Shown here: positions 1 to 10,273 of the stretch, in pieces | Layout of the letters: each line of letters opens with the position of its first letter | How positions within the stretch are numbered: the stretch's first letter is position 1 | Origin: Verrucomicrobiota bacterium | GTDB lineage: Bacteria > Verrucomicrobiota > Verrucomicrobiia > Opitutales > UBA2995 | Direction: 5' to 3' | NCBI GenBank assembly: GCA_027622555.1 | Contig: JAQBYJ010000002.1 | Location: forward strand, 1-64,000 | DNA: 64,000 nucleotides | Position numbers and translations under genes: made by a program | The notes under the pieces: generated by a model | Seen by the model: only the letters and a program-made list of their open reading frames with translations | What the model was told of the DNA's origin: nothing | The model's database searches: none

Positions 1-2
1 TG

Positions 3-284
3 TGTGGATTGCCACCTCGCGAAGGATTGGACGGACAAAGTATCGTTCCCTTGTTAAAAGATCCTCAAATAAAATGGGAACGGCCTGCGCTCACAACCTT
101 TGGTTATAAAAACCATACCGTTCGTACAGAGCGTTGGCGCTACATCCAATATAATGATGGTGGCGAGGAGCTTTATGACCACGACATTGATCCGAACGAA
201 TGGACGAACCTGGCTAATATCTCGAAATTCGATTCTATTAAAACTGAGTTAAAGAAATTAATTCCGACAATCAATATACGGTAA
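3..284 (+). CDS. Sulfatase, C-terminal fragment (cut by window start)
   Basis: The reading frame is open to the left edge, so only the last 93 or so residues of a larger protein are present. The visible part has the usual C-terminal layout of type I sulfatases: GLDGQSIVPLLKDP, the segment that closes the catalytic domain, then VRTERWRYIQYNDGGEELYD and DPNEWTNLA, the typical tail describing a short beta-sheet domain. The catalytic cysteine motif would lie upstream of the window. It is followed after 76 nt by a hydroxy-acid oxidase gene on the same strand, so it may be the first visible member of a loose four-gene run ending at 3866. Sulfatase membership is confident; the substrate cannot be told. 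Confidence 0.85.
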   Translation, partial: CGLPPREGLDGQSIVPLLKDPQIKWERPALTTFGYKNHTVRTERWRYIQYNDGGEELYDHDIDPNEWTNLANISKFDSIKTELKKLIPTINIR

Positions 285-360
285 TCGGATCTGCTTTAAA
301 ATACATTGATCTGTCATCGGCTTGTTGTTCTCATTTTCCATAGTCTAATGACGTTTCCCT

Positions 361-1512
361 ATGACCGAGGTTTTTAATTCCGAGTACCCTTCCATCGAAC
401 ATCTCCGCGAAAAGGCACGCAAGCGGATGCCTGGTTTTGCCAATGACTACCTTGAAGGCGGATGTTTTTCCGAAATAAATCTTCACCGTAATACAGCCGA
501 TATTCGTGAAATTCAACTGCGCCCGTTTTATCTTCGGGATTATCCGGGTAGTGATTTGAAAACCACGCTTTTTGGTAAAACGTACGATGCGCCCTTTGGC
601 ATTTGTCCCATTGGTCTTCAAGGTCTCATGTGGCCGCGAGCAACCGAGATTCTGGCTAAAGCGGCATTTGAGGAAAATATTCCTTTCACGCTAAGCACCG
701 TTGCCACCGCCAGTATAGAAACGGTTGCTGAACTGACCGAAGGCAATTTTTGGTTTCAGCTTTATCATCCGGCCGAAGATCATTTGCGGGACAAGCTACT
801 TGACCGGGCGGAGGCCGCAGGATGCAAAACCCTTATCATTCTCGCTGATACACCCACTTTGGGTTATCGTCCCAAAGAGATTCGTAACGGTCTCTCCATT
901 CCACCGCGGATGTCACTGCGAAATATTCTGCAGATGACCGCCCATCCTTCATGGTCTTTTGGACAACTCGCAGCAGGGATACCAGAATTCAAGACGATGA
1001 AGCCGTATATGCCAAAGGGGCTAAATATGAAGCACCTGGGTCTCTTTATGAATAAAACCTTTTCGGGACGTCTGACGGTCGATCGGATCAAGGCCATCCG
1101 TGATCGCTGGAAAGGTAACCTGGTAGTGAAGGGAGTGGTTACCGATGAAGATGCTGCCAAAGTCGTTGAGCTTGGTCTCGATGGTATTATCGCGTCCAAT
1201 CACGGAGGACGTCAGCTAGACGCCGGTCAATCGACGATCAAGCCGATGACGGAGCTCGCCAAGACCTATGGTGATAAAATCACCATGATGATTGATAGTG
1301 GTTTGCGTTCCGGTTCAGACGTTGCGTGCGCTATGGCAAGCGGAGCGAAGTTCACTTTTATGGGACGCTCGTTCATGTATGGAGTTTGTGCACTAGGCAA
1401 GCACGGTGGACATCATACAATCACCTTGATGAAACGTCAGCTTCAACAAGTCATGGAGCAAATCGGCTGTGAACAGGTAAAAGACTTTCCCAAACATCTC
1501 ATCGAGCAATGA
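361..1512 (+). CDS. FMN-dependent alpha-hydroxy-acid oxidase/dehydrogenase
   Basis: A 383-residue member of the FMN-dependent alpha-hydroxy-acid dehydrogenase family (lactate dehydrogenase, glycolate oxidase and lactate oxidase type). It should oxidise an L-2-hydroxy acid to the 2-oxo acid. The active-site block SNHGGRQLD near residue 280 contains the catalytic His and the substrate-binding Arg. The FMN phosphate region DSGLRSGSDV and GRSFMYG follow as expected, and the early block FGICPIGLQGLMWPRA forms part of the flavin pocket. Length is normal for the family. No signal peptide is seen, so it is cytoplasmic or membrane-associated. The ATG at 361 is the first in-frame start. Whether the substrate is lactate, glycolate or another acid is not decided by the sequence. 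Confidence 0.9.
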   Translation: MTEVFNSEYPSIEHLREKARKRMPGFANDYLEGGCFSEINLHRNTADIREIQLRPFYLRDYPGSDLKTTLFGKTYDAPFGICPIGLQGLMWPRATEILAKAAFEENIPFTLSTVATASIETVAELTEGNFWFQLYHPAEDHLRDKLLDRAEAAGCKTLIILADTPTLGYRPKEIRNGLSIPPRMSLRNILQMTAHPSWSFGQLAAGIPEFKTMKPYMPKGLNMKHLGLFMNKTFSGRLTVDRIKAIRDRWKGNLVVKGVVTDEDAAKVVELGLDGIIASNHGGRQLDAGQSTIKPMTELAKTYGDKITMMIDSGLRSGSDVACAMASGAKFTFMGRSFMYGVCALGKHGGHHTITLMKRQLQQVMEQIGCEQVKDFPKHLIEQ

Positions 1513-1587
1513 GGAATAATCAGTAACCTCCATCACGCTTTTGACTCTTCGTCTCACAGTGTTTATCGAACCCCAACTTTCCACCTT

Positions 1588-2229
1588 ATGAAACGCGTTC
1601 TTTGTTTTGGTGATTCCAATACGTGGGGATTTTTAATCGGTAGCGACTGTGAGCGCATGCCTGCGGATGTGCGATGGCCTGGCGTGATGCAGGCAGAACT
1701 TGGCAATGAGTTTCTAGTCATCGAGGAAGCACAGAATGGTCGAACCACGATGTGGGATGATCCGTGTGAACCAACCGATAAAAACGGATTGCGACACCTG
1801 CCTGTCATACTGGAATCACAAGCGCCGGTTGATTTGGTTATTTTGATGTTGGGGACAAACGACTTGAAGAATCATCTTAATCAAAATGCTCATTCCATTG
1901 CGCATAGCTGTGGTGTCCTGATTGATCGAATTCTTGAAAGCACATCCGGCCCGAATAAAACTGCACCGAAAGTTTTGCTTATTGCTCCGGTGCCTGTTTC
2001 GGTAGGGTATTGTCCCTTTGGCCACCTGTTTGATGATGGAGCTGAAAAATCGACGGGCTTTAAGAAAGCCTATTCTGAAGTCGCAGCTGATCGAGGTATT
2101 CCATTTTTGAACGCGGGAGACTATGCACGTTGCCCAGCTCCCGATACGATTCATATCGATGCAGAGGGTTGTGCAAATCTTGGACTGGCTGTGGCAGAAA
2201 AGGTCCGGAAAATCTTCTCAAACACCTAG
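1588..2229 (+). CDS. SGNH/GDSL hydrolase (esterase-like)
   Basis: A 213-residue SGNH hydrolase. Block I is FGDSNTWG at residues 6-13 with the nucleophilic Ser. Block III is MLGTNDLK with the oxyanion Asn. Block V is DTIHIDAEG with the catalytic Asp and His. No signal peptide is visible, so it is probably cytoplasmic, as for the arylesterase/thioesterase-like members of this family. It lies 75 nt after the hydroxy-acid oxidase and 32 nt before a sulfatase, all on the plus strand, which suggests co-transcription. It may remove acyl groups from sugars during polysaccharide breakdown, but that is inferred only from the company it keeps. Confidence 0.85.
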   Translation: MKRVLCFGDSNTWGFLIGSDCERMPADVRWPGVMQAELGNEFLVIEEAQNGRTTMWDDPCEPTDKNGLRHLPVILESQAPVDLVILMLGTNDLKNHLNQNAHSIAHSCGVLIDRILESTSGPNKTAPKVLLIAPVPVSVGYCPFGHLFDDGAEKSTGFKKAYSEVAADRGIPFLNAGDYARCPAPDTIHIDAEGCANLGLAVAEKVRKIFSNT

Positions 2230-2261
2230 ACATTTTAATTTCTAAAACCAAAAACTACCCC

Positions 2262-3866
2262 ATGAACTACCGATTCTTTATTTCTATCGCAGGCTTTGCG
2301 GCTGCTCTGCTTGTCGGCTGCACGCTTGCCGAAAAACCTCAGGAAACGAAAACATCTCCCAATGTAATCTTCTTTTTGGTCGATGACCTGGGATGGACCG
2401 ATGTGGGCTCTTTTGGTAGTAGTTTTTATGAGACGCCAAACATAGATCAGTTCGCTGCCGAGGGAGTTAAGTTTACTAACGCCTATGCTGCATGTCATGT
2501 GTGTTCACCGACACGTTCCAGTATTTTAACAGGTAAATATCCTGCGAGAAATAAGATGACCGATTGGATCCCAGGCCGCCGTGACTTTCCTTTCCAGAAA
2601 TACTTAAATGTTAAGACAGGGCAGTTCTTGCCCTATGAAGAAACAACCATTGCCGAGACCTTGAAAACTCACGGCTATGCCACAAAAGCGATTGGTAAAT
2701 GGCATTTGGGTACCAACCCTAACACGCCTGATAAACATGGGTTCGATGAACATGTTCCTCGGAATTGGCCGAGGGGAGCACCCAATGGGACGTTTTATGC
2801 TCCTTATGAATTGGAAGGCTTGGAAGATGCACCGGAAGGTGAATACCTGACTGATCGGCTGACCGATGAAGCTCTCGAGTTTATCGGACGTGATAGGGAC
2901 AATCCCTTTTTTCTTTATATGGCGCATTTTGCCGTGCACGATCCGATTCATGGACGTCCTGATCTGGTTGAGAAATACGAAGCTAAGCTGAAAGCGAATC
3001 CAACAACTGGAGACACGCCTTTTGTGCTAGAACAGAATCCGGATGTTGCAGAACCGCTAAGCCGCGATTATTTGGATACCGCAATCCAGCAAGATGCCTT
3101 TGCGGGATATGGAGTGCTTCCTGAAAGAACGGTGAAAATAAAACAGTACCAGGATAATACCCAGTTCGCCGGTATGGTGGAAGCGGTTGACCAGAGTCTT
3201 GGTCGTATCCTTGCAAAACTCAAGAGCATGGGAATCGACGACAACACCCTCGTTATCTTCTTCGCCGACAATGGTGGCATGGCAGGGATGAATGTGGGGA
3301 ACCCCGAGAGAACCGTTCCAGAAAGTCAATTGGACAGAGCTTTCTCCAGTTCGAATTTACCTCTTCGTGGTGCCAAGGGCTGGCTCTACGAAGGAGGCAT
3401 TCGTGTGCCATGTATTGTAAAGTGGCCCGGGCAAGGAGAGCAGGGGACCGTTTCGGAAGAACCAATCATAAGTACCGACTTTTATCCTACCATTCTCGAA
3501 ATGGCTGGATTGCCGTTGATTGAAGAACAGCATCAAGATGGGGTTAGTATTGCTCCTCTGGTTAAAGGAAAAGGCACCTTCGACCGGGACGCCATCTATT
3601 GGCACTTTCCTCATTACAGCAACCACGGCATGCAACCTCCCGGCGGAGCCATCCGAAGCGGCGACTATAAACTGCTGGAGTATTTCGAAAATTACACCGT
3701 GCAGCTGTTTAACCTGAAAGACGATATTGGTGAACAAAATGACTTATCGAAAGCTATGCCGGAAAAAGTGAATGAGCTACGTAACAAATTACACGCCTGG
3801 CGAACTTCTCTCGATGCGGAGATGCCCGAGCCGAACCCGGATTATTCACCCAATGCGGGGCTATGA
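2262..3866 (+). CDS. Sulfatase lipoprotein (arylsulfatase family)
   Basis: A type I sulfatase of 534 residues. I chose the ATG at 2262 rather than earlier in-frame codons because it begins a clean lipoprotein signal (FAAALLVGC, lipid-accepting Cys near residue 20). Catalytic features are present: metal-binding FFLVDDLGWTD, the formylglycine motif CSPTR inside CHVCSPTRSSILTGKYP, and IGKWHLG. The later FFADNGG block carries metal ligands. The Cys must be converted to formylglycine by a separate maturase that is not in this window. Expected role: hydrolysis of sulfate esters on glycans at the cell envelope. Substrate unknown. It lies directly downstream of the SGNH hydrolase. Confidence 0.93.
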   Translation: MNYRFFISIAGFAAALLVGCTLAEKPQETKTSPNVIFFLVDDLGWTDVGSFGSSFYETPNIDQFAAEGVKFTNAYAACHVCSPTRSSILTGKYPARNKMTDWIPGRRDFPFQKYLNVKTGQFLPYEETTIAETLKTHGYATKAIGKWHLGTNPNTPDKHGFDEHVPRNWPRGAPNGTFYAPYELEGLEDAPEGEYLTDRLTDEALEFIGRDRDNPFFLYMAHFAVHDPIHGRPDLVEKYEAKLKANPTTGDTPFVLEQNPDVAEPLSRDYLDTAIQQDAFAGYGVLPERTVKIKQYQDNTQFAGMVEAVDQSLGRILAKLKSMGIDDNTLVIFFADNGGMAGMNVGNPERTVPESQLDRAFSSSNLPLRGAKGWLYEGGIRVPCIVKWPGQGEQGTVSEEPIISTDFYPTILEMAGLPLIEEQHQDGVSIAPLVKGKGTFDRDAIYWHFPHYSNHGMQPPGGAIRSGDYKLLEYFENYTVQLFNLKDDIGEQNDLSKAMPEKVNELRNKLHAWRTSLDAEMPEPNPDYSPNAGL

Positions 3867-3993
3867 TTTATCGTCGGGAGATCGGTGGGGGTAAGAATTA
3901 GGGAATCTGGTTTTAGGGTGTGATTGTTTTTCACTTCGTTGTCGGTCAAGACCTCGGTGCAATTGATGTCAGAAACGAAAGGGTGGCCAAAGT

Positions 3994-4055
3994 GTAGCAA
4001 ATTTATTCGCGACTCTTATTTCAAAAACCATCGGGTCGGGACTAAAGTTGCTTAC
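3994..4055. repeat. Decayed REP-like palindrome
   Basis: The left arm reads GTAGCAAATTTATTCGCGAC and closely matches the left arm of the element at 41117-41182. The right arm, ending near 4055, keeps only a weak GTTGCTTAC complement. It lies between the convergent 3' ends of the sulfatase and the Kelch gene. I read it as a worn copy of the REP-like family described in the findings. Confidence 0.5.
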
Positions 4056-4086
4056 AAAAGGAGGGTGGTGACGAGTGGAATGAAAC

Positions 4087-5454
4087 TCATGGTTCTTCCT
4101 CCATCAACTCCCCGAACAATCGGACAAACTTTCGATCAGAGTCGTTTAATAATACTGTTGTTTCGATCAACCAGGCATCGCCCAGATTTTCGATGATCTG
4201 ATCCGTTACTCCATCGCGGTTCCAAGTAGCGAGTTCAGGCGACGCTCGTGCTATCAGGGAGCTATCCGGAGCGTTTTTAGACCGTCTATACCGTATTGTT
4301 AGAATTTGTCTGTCGTTGGCTATTCTCATGGGTACCCCATTGTCGGCTTCTTGCACATGCGGATTAAGGTTCATCAAATATTCCATCAGTGTCTCCAGGC
4401 CGTCGCCATCAAGGTCGGCGTTTGGGCCCCAGTGCGTTGTTTCTTTTTCCGGGTCGTCAAGATCGGCGGCAGTAAACTGTCTCGATTGCCAAGCTTCGAA
4501 GGAGTCGGGTAAACTTAGAATTTGAAGTGTGTTTGTCTCGGCGAATGCGAATGCGATCTCTCCACCTCCTGCAACGTAAATCCTTCCGTCGGTGGCGACG
4601 GGGTAAATACCGTGTCGTGCCAAAGGTAAGGGAATACCGGAACGCCAGGTGTTTGTTCCTGGATTGTAGATGTCCACGCGGTCATGAAGTAGTGGTGTTC
4701 CTCCTTCACCGCCGATGACATAAAATTCTCCGAGAATAAATGGTGCGCTTCCCATGCCCCCGCGGCCAAGCGGGAGCGGTGCGAGGGTGCCATCCGGAAG
4801 ATGACTCGACTTCCATTGGTTCGTCGCGGGATCGTATACTTGCGTTGAGTTTCCCGGACCGCCACTTCGTCCGCCGAAAACCCAAAAACGTTTTCCGTCC
4901 GTTCCGCTGGCGGCGTGATTGTGTCCGTGAGGCATCGGCGCCAGGGTTGTCCACGAATCTTCTCCGGGATTGTATTTTGCAACATTGTCAACCGAACCAA
5001 CGCCGGGAACAGAGCCTCCGGCGACATAAATTTCACCGTTAATCACGCATGAGCCAGTGGACGATGCTGGCCAAGGCATGTCGGCTCCCAGACTCCAGTT
5101 GTTTGATTCTGGATCGTAAATCTGCACCATCCCCTCTGCACCAGCGCCGCCACCAATTAGGTAGAGTTTTCCTCCCAGAGCTTGAGCTGCATGGTGATGG
5201 CCTGATTGCGGACGTGGTGCTATTGCATCGGAGGGCGCCCAGGTTTCAGATGTCAAATCGAAGACGGCTAGGTCTGCTCCGCTGAAACCCGCGACGTAGA
5301 GTTTTCCCTCAACCACTGCAGCGCCTACCTCGCCCAAAGAAATCGGCATGAGTGGTCCCTGTCCCCAGCCCTCTTCGTGCGTTGCCTGAACAGCGGTTTC
5401 GCCAAAGAGTATCGAAATGGCGCTAGCTGCGCAAATAATGAACTTCCGAACCAT
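4087..5454 (-). CDS. Secreted Kelch-repeat beta-propeller protein
   Basis: A 455-residue secreted protein. A Sec signal covers about the first 24 residues. Six or so Kelch-type repeats follow (GKLYVAGG, GEIYVAGG, GKRFWVFGG, GEFYVIGG, GRIYVAGG), each with the double-glycine strand followed by Y/F and W, predicting a beta-propeller over residues 30-330. The C-terminal 120 residues carry a DLDGDGLETLMEY motif, a calcium-binding loop of the kind attached to many verrucomicrobial secreted enzymes. No catalytic residues can be named. It may be a galactose-oxidase-like fold without activity or a binding protein. It is convergent with the sulfatase and divergent from the DUF1549/DUF1553 gene. Confidence 0.85.
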   Translation of the reverse strand: MVRKFIICAASAISILFGETAVQATHEEGWGQGPLMPISLGEVGAAVVEGKLYVAGFSGADLAVFDLTSETWAPSDAIAPRPQSGHHHAAQALGGKLYLIGGGAGAEGMVQIYDPESNNWSLGADMPWPASSTGSCVINGEIYVAGGSVPGVGSVDNVAKYNPGEDSWTTLAPMPHGHNHAASGTDGKRFWVFGGRSGGPGNSTQVYDPATNQWKSSHLPDGTLAPLPLGRGGMGSAPFILGEFYVIGGEGGTPLLHDRVDIYNPGTNTWRSGIPLPLARHGIYPVATDGRIYVAGGGEIAFAFAETNTLQILSLPDSFEAWQSRQFTAADLDDPEKETTHWGPNADLDGDGLETLMEYLMNLNPHVQEADNGVPMRIANDRQILTIRYRRSKNAPDSSLIARASPELATWNRDGVTDQIIENLGDAWLIETTVLLNDSDRKFVRLFGELMEEEP

Positions 5455-5866
5455 AAACCAAATTGATCAATCGAGACTTGTGGTGCAACCAATCACTTGC
5501 GTGATTTATGTAGATGTAGTGACCTAACTCACAAAGTGTAGAATGCGAATGGAGCGATCGGTTGAAGCACGTCGGCGACCAGTCCACCGAGGGTGCACAG
5601 CCAAGCCGAAACCATGAGGCTGGTTTTACGAATGTTCTGATTTGATATCCTCTCGACGAAAGCACAGTTACTATTGTCTTCCCTTATGATCTCGCTGGAG
5701 GATTCCCCACTTGACCGACTTCGTTCCAAGGTCTAAGGATTGCTGCTTCTTCCCCAATGAATCCAACGTACCGGTTCGATGTAGATCAATGATTAGGTTG
5801 GAGCGGTCTGGAATTGGATCAAAAACTGATGTCTTTTAAATCTTGCACCCTTTGATAACTGGCAAA
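5455..5866. other. Divergent intergenic region with a possible gene remnant
   Basis: This 412-nt spacer separates the divergent Kelch and cytochrome-type genes and should hold both promoters. On the minus strand, 5529-5729 encodes a 66-residue open frame whose C-terminal half is hydrophobic (LMVSAWLCTLGGLVADVLQP), like one transmembrane segment. It could be the end of a lost membrane-protein gene or a chance frame. I see no convincing promoter motif or RNA structure. Confidence 0.3.
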
Positions 5867-8800
5867 ATGAGTTTGATGCTTCAGCATCCAGTCTACCGCC
5901 TGGGAATCTGCCTGCTTGGATTCACTATTACTATTGCCGACGGGAAGGTTGATTTCGATCAGGACATTCGCCCGATTCTTTCAGATAATTGTTTCAAGTG
6001 CCATGGACCCGATGCCGCGCAAAGAGAAGCCGATCTTAGGCTGGATACGAGATCAGGTTTGTTTGCCGACCTGGACGACTACAGGGTTGTGGCTCCAGGT
6101 GACTTGGAGAAGAGCGAACTCTTTTATCGAATCTCCCATGAGAATCCGGAAGAGCGTATGCCTCCTAAGGATGCGGATAGGCATTTGGAAGACAGCGAAA
6201 TTGCCCTCATCAAATCCTGGATTTCAGAAGGCGCCATCTGGGAACAGCATTGGTCACTCGTTCCACCGGTGCGTCCTGATACGCCTTCGGTTTCTGATGC
6301 TCGCTGGGTTAATAATCCGATCGATGCATTTGTTTTGGCGCGACTGGACTTGGAGGGTCTGAAACCTTCACCGAGAGCTGATCAGCGTATACTGGCACGG
6401 CGAATACATTTCGATATCACAGGGCTTCCTCCGACTCCGGATGACGTAAAACGTTTTCTGAATGCTTCGGTTAAACAGACCGCAGAACACTTGTTTACAT
6501 CCCCGGCCTATGGAGAAAAAATGGGCATTCGCTGGTTGGATGCGGCGCGTTACGCTGACACCAGTGGTTATCAAAACGACGGATGGCGGGAAATGTGGCG
6601 TTGGCGCGACTGGGTGATTGAAGCTTACAATTCCAATATGCCCTTTGATGAGTTCACGATACATCAGCTTGCTGGCGACTTATTGCCGAAACCAACTATG
6701 GACCAATTGATCGCCACCGGATTTAATAGGAATCACCGGGGAAACGCAGAGGGCGGAATCGTACCTGAGGAGTTTCAGGTGGAGTATGTCGTAGATCGTG
6801 TGGATACCACTTTCACGATTTGGCAGGGCATGACGATGGCATGTGCCCGCTGCCACAATCACAAGTATGATCCCATTTCCCAGCGCGATTACTATCAGCT
6901 GTTTGCTATGTTTAATAACCTGCCCGAAAACGGTAGAGCGTGGAAGGAAGGCAATTCGGAGCCGTGGTTAAAAGCTCCAACGCGTTCTCAGGAAGACCAG
7001 TTGGCTGATTTGAAAACTGCGGAATCCAAAGCGCGAAAGGCTTGGGATAAAACCAGGAAGGGTTTGGATCGAACTTTTTCTAGTTGGGAATCGCAGGCTG
7101 TTGATTTGCCTGAGAACTGGACGGTAGATTCCGGTTTGGTTTTCAAAGAAACAGGAGTTGGCTTGACTGGTCAGGAATTTGAAAAGGAAGGGAAGTTTGG
7201 GTACTTTGACAAATTCTCGTTTGGTGCCCGACTAAAGGTGGAGACCTTGAAAGAGGGGACCATCCTGTCCCGAATGGTTCCCGTGCCGGAAGGGAAAGGA
7301 CACAATCTTCACCTAACCGAAAAAGGAACGATACAGGCAAATTTCGTTCAACGCTGGCTGGATGATTCTGTGAAGGTTGAAACACTTGATCCGATTCCAA
7401 GCGGGGAGTGGGTGCACGTGTTTGTGACCTATGGAGGAACACGCAAGGCGAGTGACATAAAGCTCTATATCAATGGAGTGTCGGTGCCACATAAGGCCAA
7501 TTATGATTTTCTGAACCAGAACTTTGACTCTGATGAACCACTGCGGATTGGATCTGGCATGGTGGACTTCAATGGCCAGATCGATGACGTTCGCTATTAT
7601 GATCGGGCACTGACTGAGGAAGAGATCAGAGTAATCTTTGAAACAACTTCTCTTAAAAGTATCCTATCGCTTTCGGAGTCCGAACGCAGCAAATCGCAAT
7701 CTTCGAAGCTCAAACACTATTTTCTTAATGAGGGTGGACCTGCCAAACTGACGCAGACCTACAGCAATTGGAAAACGGCTAGGGCAGGACTCACCGAATT
7801 TGAGGAGGCGATTCCTACGGTAATGGTCATGCGCGACGAGATGCCGCGGCAAACGCATATTCTTAAGCGTGGCATTTATGATCAGCCCGGAGACCCGGTT
7901 GAACCTGGAGTTCCTTCGTCACTTCCTCCTTTACCCGACGATTTTCCGAGGAACCGACTGGGTCTGGCCAAATGGCTTGTTTCTGGAAATAACCCGCTCA
8001 CGGCGCGAGTAGCGATTAATCGTATCTGGCGCGACTTGTTCGGAACGGGCCTGGTCAAAACGACCGAAGATTTTGGGGTCCAGGGAGAGCGGCCCAGTCA
8101 TCCTGAGTTACTTGACTGGTTGGCGGTCGAATTTGTGGAATCGGGGTGGGACATCCAACATATGCTGACTTTCATTGTTAGCAGCAACACCTACCAACAG
8201 TCTTCGCGCGTTGATGAAAGTGAACGTGCCCGCGATCCGGAAAACCGTCTGCTGGCCCGTGGTCCGCGGTTTCGTTTGCCGGCAGAGATGATCCGCGATC
8301 AAGCGCTGGCAGCGAGCGGATTACTGCATAAGCAGATTGGAGGTCCAAGTGTAAAGACCTACCAGCCCGACGGACTATGGGCCGACTTCGCTTCTGATTC
8401 AAACTATGTCCTGGCCACTGGAAATGATTTGTACCGACGTAGCTTGTACACCTACTGGAAGCGAACGGTGCCTCCTCCCATGATGACCAATTTTGACGCC
8501 GCCGGAAGAGAAGCGTGCGATGAAGCACTTCGTAGAACCAACACACCTCTCCAGGCGCTCAATCTGATGAACGATGTAACCTTTGTAGAGGCGGCCCGTG
8601 TTATGGCTCAAGGATTATTAATGAATATCAAGGGAGATAATGAAATTCTTAATCGAGCCTATCAGCAATTGCTGGGACGATTGCCGGAAGCGAACGAGGC
8701 AAACATTTTACTCAAAAGTAAAATGGACTATCAAAAGCGATATTCGGATGATCAGGTCGCAGCAAAATCATTGATTAGTTACGGTGAATGGTCCGTCGAC

Positions 8801-8887
8801 GAAACCATCTCCGTGGCTGAACTGGCCAGCTGGACTATGATTTGCAGCACACTGCTGAATCTCGATGAAACTGTGACGAAAGAATGA
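5867..8887 (+). CDS. Planctomycete-type cytochrome c / DUF1549-LamG-DUF1553 protein
   Basis: About 1006 residues. I prefer the ATG at 5867 to the upstream TTG because it starts a good signal peptide. Domain order: signal (1-25); PSCyt1-type cytochrome c (about 28-120, haem motif CFKCH at residues 42-46); DUF1549 (about 140-350, with the conserved CARCHNHKYDP block, a second CxxCH); a LamG/concanavalin-like insert (about 440-600, ending GQIDDVRYYDRALTEEEI); DUF1553 (about 690-960, from NRLGLAKWLV). The family is abundant in Planctomycetota and Verrucomicrobiota, and its biochemistry is poorly defined. A role in oxidising glycans or their products at the envelope is often suggested. The DUF1501 gene follows after 9 nt, a standard pairing. 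Confidence 0.93.
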   Translation: MSLMLQHPVYRLGICLLGFTITIADGKVDFDQDIRPILSDNCFKCHGPDAAQREADLRLDTRSGLFADLDDYRVVAPGDLEKSELFYRISHENPEERMPPKDADRHLEDSEIALIKSWISEGAIWEQHWSLVPPVRPDTPSVSDARWVNNPIDAFVLARLDLEGLKPSPRADQRILARRIHFDITGLPPTPDDVKRFLNASVKQTAEHLFTSPAYGEKMGIRWLDAARYADTSGYQNDGWREMWRWRDWVIEAYNSNMPFDEFTIHQLAGDLLPKPTMDQLIATGFNRNHRGNAEGGIVPEEFQVEYVVDRVDTTFTIWQGMTMACARCHNHKYDPISQRDYYQLFAMFNNLPENGRAWKEGNSEPWLKAPTRSQEDQLADLKTAESKARKAWDKTRKGLDRTFSSWESQAVDLPENWTVDSGLVFKETGVGLTGQEFEKEGKFGYFDKFSFGARLKVETLKEGTILSRMVPVPEGKGHNLHLTEKGTIQANFVQRWLDDSVKVETLDPIPSGEWVHVFVTYGGTRKASDIKLYINGVSVPHKANYDFLNQNFDSDEPLRIGSGMVDFNGQIDDVRYYDRALTEEEIRVIFETTSLKSILSLSESERSKSQSSKLKHYFLNEGGPAKLTQTYSNWKTARAGLTEFEEAIPTVMVMRDEMPRQTHILKRGIYDQPGDPVEPGVPSSLPPLPDDFPRNRLGLAKWLVSGNNPLTARVAINRIWRDLFGTGLVKTTEDFGVQGERPSHPELLDWLAVEFVESGWDIQHMLTFIVSSNTYQQSSRVDESERARDPENRLLARGPRFRLPAEMIRDQALAASGLLHKQIGGPSVKTYQPDGLWADFASDSNYVLATGNDLYRRSLYTYWKRTVPPPMMTNFDAAGREACDEALRRTNTPLQALNLMNDVTFVEAARVMAQGLLMNIKGDNEILNRAYQQLLGRLPEANEANILLKSKMDYQKRYSDDQVAAKSLISYGEWSVDETISVAELASWTMICSTLLNLDETVTKE

Positions 8888-8896
8888 CTTTGTAGA

Positions 8897-10273
8897 ATGA
8901 AAAAACTAACTCGAAGAGATTTTATGAGTGGAATGGCCGGTGGCATTGGCACCATGGCCCTGGGTAATTTATTGGGTATCGAGCCAAGTCTGCCTCCACG
9001 TGTAAAACGCGTTATCTTCCTTTTTCAGTCCGGTGGCCCTTCTCAAATGGATCTCTTCGACCATAAACCTGAGTTGCAGAAGATACGAGCGACTGAGCTG
9101 CCCGATTCGATCCGACAGGGACAACGTTTTACCGGCATGACAGCTACCCAGTCGAATTTTCCGGTGGTTCCAAGCATGTTCAATTTTGCACGTCATGGCC
9201 AATCTCAAGCCTGGGTCAGTGACTTACTTCCGCACACGGCGAAGATTGTGGATGATTTATGTTTCATCCGCACGATGAAAACGGAGGCGATCAATCACGA
9301 CCCGGCCATTACGTTTTTTCAAACGGGATTCCAGCTTGCGGGTCGCCCGAGTATTGGCTCGTGGTTATCCTATGGATTAGGAAGCGAAAACAAAGACCTG
9401 CCAGCGTTTATTGCCCTGATTTCGGGCAATGGAGGACAACCGCTTTATGACCGGTTATGGGGAAGCGGTTTTTTGCCTTCAAAATTTCAGGGAGTAAAAT
9501 TCCGTTCCACCAAGGACCCGGTTCTATACTTGTCGAATCCTGAGGGCGTTGATGCTCAAACCCGGCGTCGTATGATCGACGACGTGGCGCAGCTCAACGA
9601 AATGCGTTTCAAAGAATTCGGGGATCCGGAGATCCAAACGCGTATCGCTCAATACGAGATGGCTTACCGAATGCAGTCCTCGGTTCCGGAGTTGACTGAC
9701 GTCACATCTGAACCGGACCATGTTTTCGACCTCTACGGAGAGGATGCAAGGAAACCGGGAACCTATGCCTATAATTGCCTGATGGCGCGGCGCATGTCGG
9801 AGAGAGGCGTTCGCTTCGTTCAATTGTTTCATCGCGGCTGGGATAACCATACCGAGCTTCCTGAAAAGATACGTACCCAGTGTAAAGATACCGACCAGGC
9901 ATCTGCAGCTCTTGTAACCGATTTAAAACAACGTGGTATGTTGGACGACACACTGGTTGTTTGGGGTGGAGAGTTTGGCCGCACCGTTTATTGTCAGGGT
10001 CGATTGACGACCGATGACTATGGGCGTGATCATCACCCTCGGTGTTTCACCATTTGGATGGCGGGTGGGGGAGTAAAACCCGGATTCACCTACGGAACCA
10101 CCGACGATTTCAGTTACAACACCATCGAAAATCCAGTCGATGTCCACGACCTGCATGCCACGATCCTCCACCAGCTCGGCATCGATCACACTCAACTCAC
10201 ATACAAATTCCAGGGAAGACATTATCGTCTGACCGACGTGCATGGGAATGTGGTGAAGGAAATCCTTTCCTAA
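8897..10273 (+). CDS. DUF1501 protein (exported, sulfatase-like fold)
   Basis: A 458-residue DUF1501 protein that begins with a twin-arginine-like signal (TRRDFMSG followed by a hydrophobic glycine-rich stretch). DUF1501 belongs to the alkaline phosphatase/sulfatase-like superfamily. The typical blocks are present: [18 protein letters not shown] near residue 40, [19 protein letters not shown], and the histidine-containing [16 protein letters not shown] near residue 390. It follows the DUF1549/DUF1553 gene by 9 nt, so the two are almost certainly co-transcribed and probably act together outside the cytoplasm. The substrate is unknown. Confidence 0.92.
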   Translation: MKKLTRRDFMSGMAGGIGTMALGNLLGIEPSLPPRVKRVIFLFQSGGPSQMDLFDHKPELQKIRATELPDSIRQGQRFTGMTATQSNFPVVPSMFNFARHGQSQAWVSDLLPHTAKIVDDLCFIRTMKTEAINHDPAITFFQTGFQLAGRPSIGSWLSYGLGSENKDLPAFIALISGNGGQPLYDRLWGSGFLPSKFQGVKFRSTKDPVLYLSNPEGVDAQTRRRMIDDVAQLNEMRFKEFGDPEIQTRIAQYEMAYRMQSSVPELTDVTSEPDHVFDLYGEDARKPGTYAYNCLMARRMSERGVRFVQLFHRGWDNHTELPEKIRTQCKDTDQASAALVTDLKQRGMLDDTLVVWGGEFGRTVYCQGRLTTDDYGRDHHPRCFTIWMAGGGVKPGFTYGTTDDFSYNTIENPVDVHDLHATILHQLGIDHTQLTYKFQGRHYRLTDVHGNVVKEILS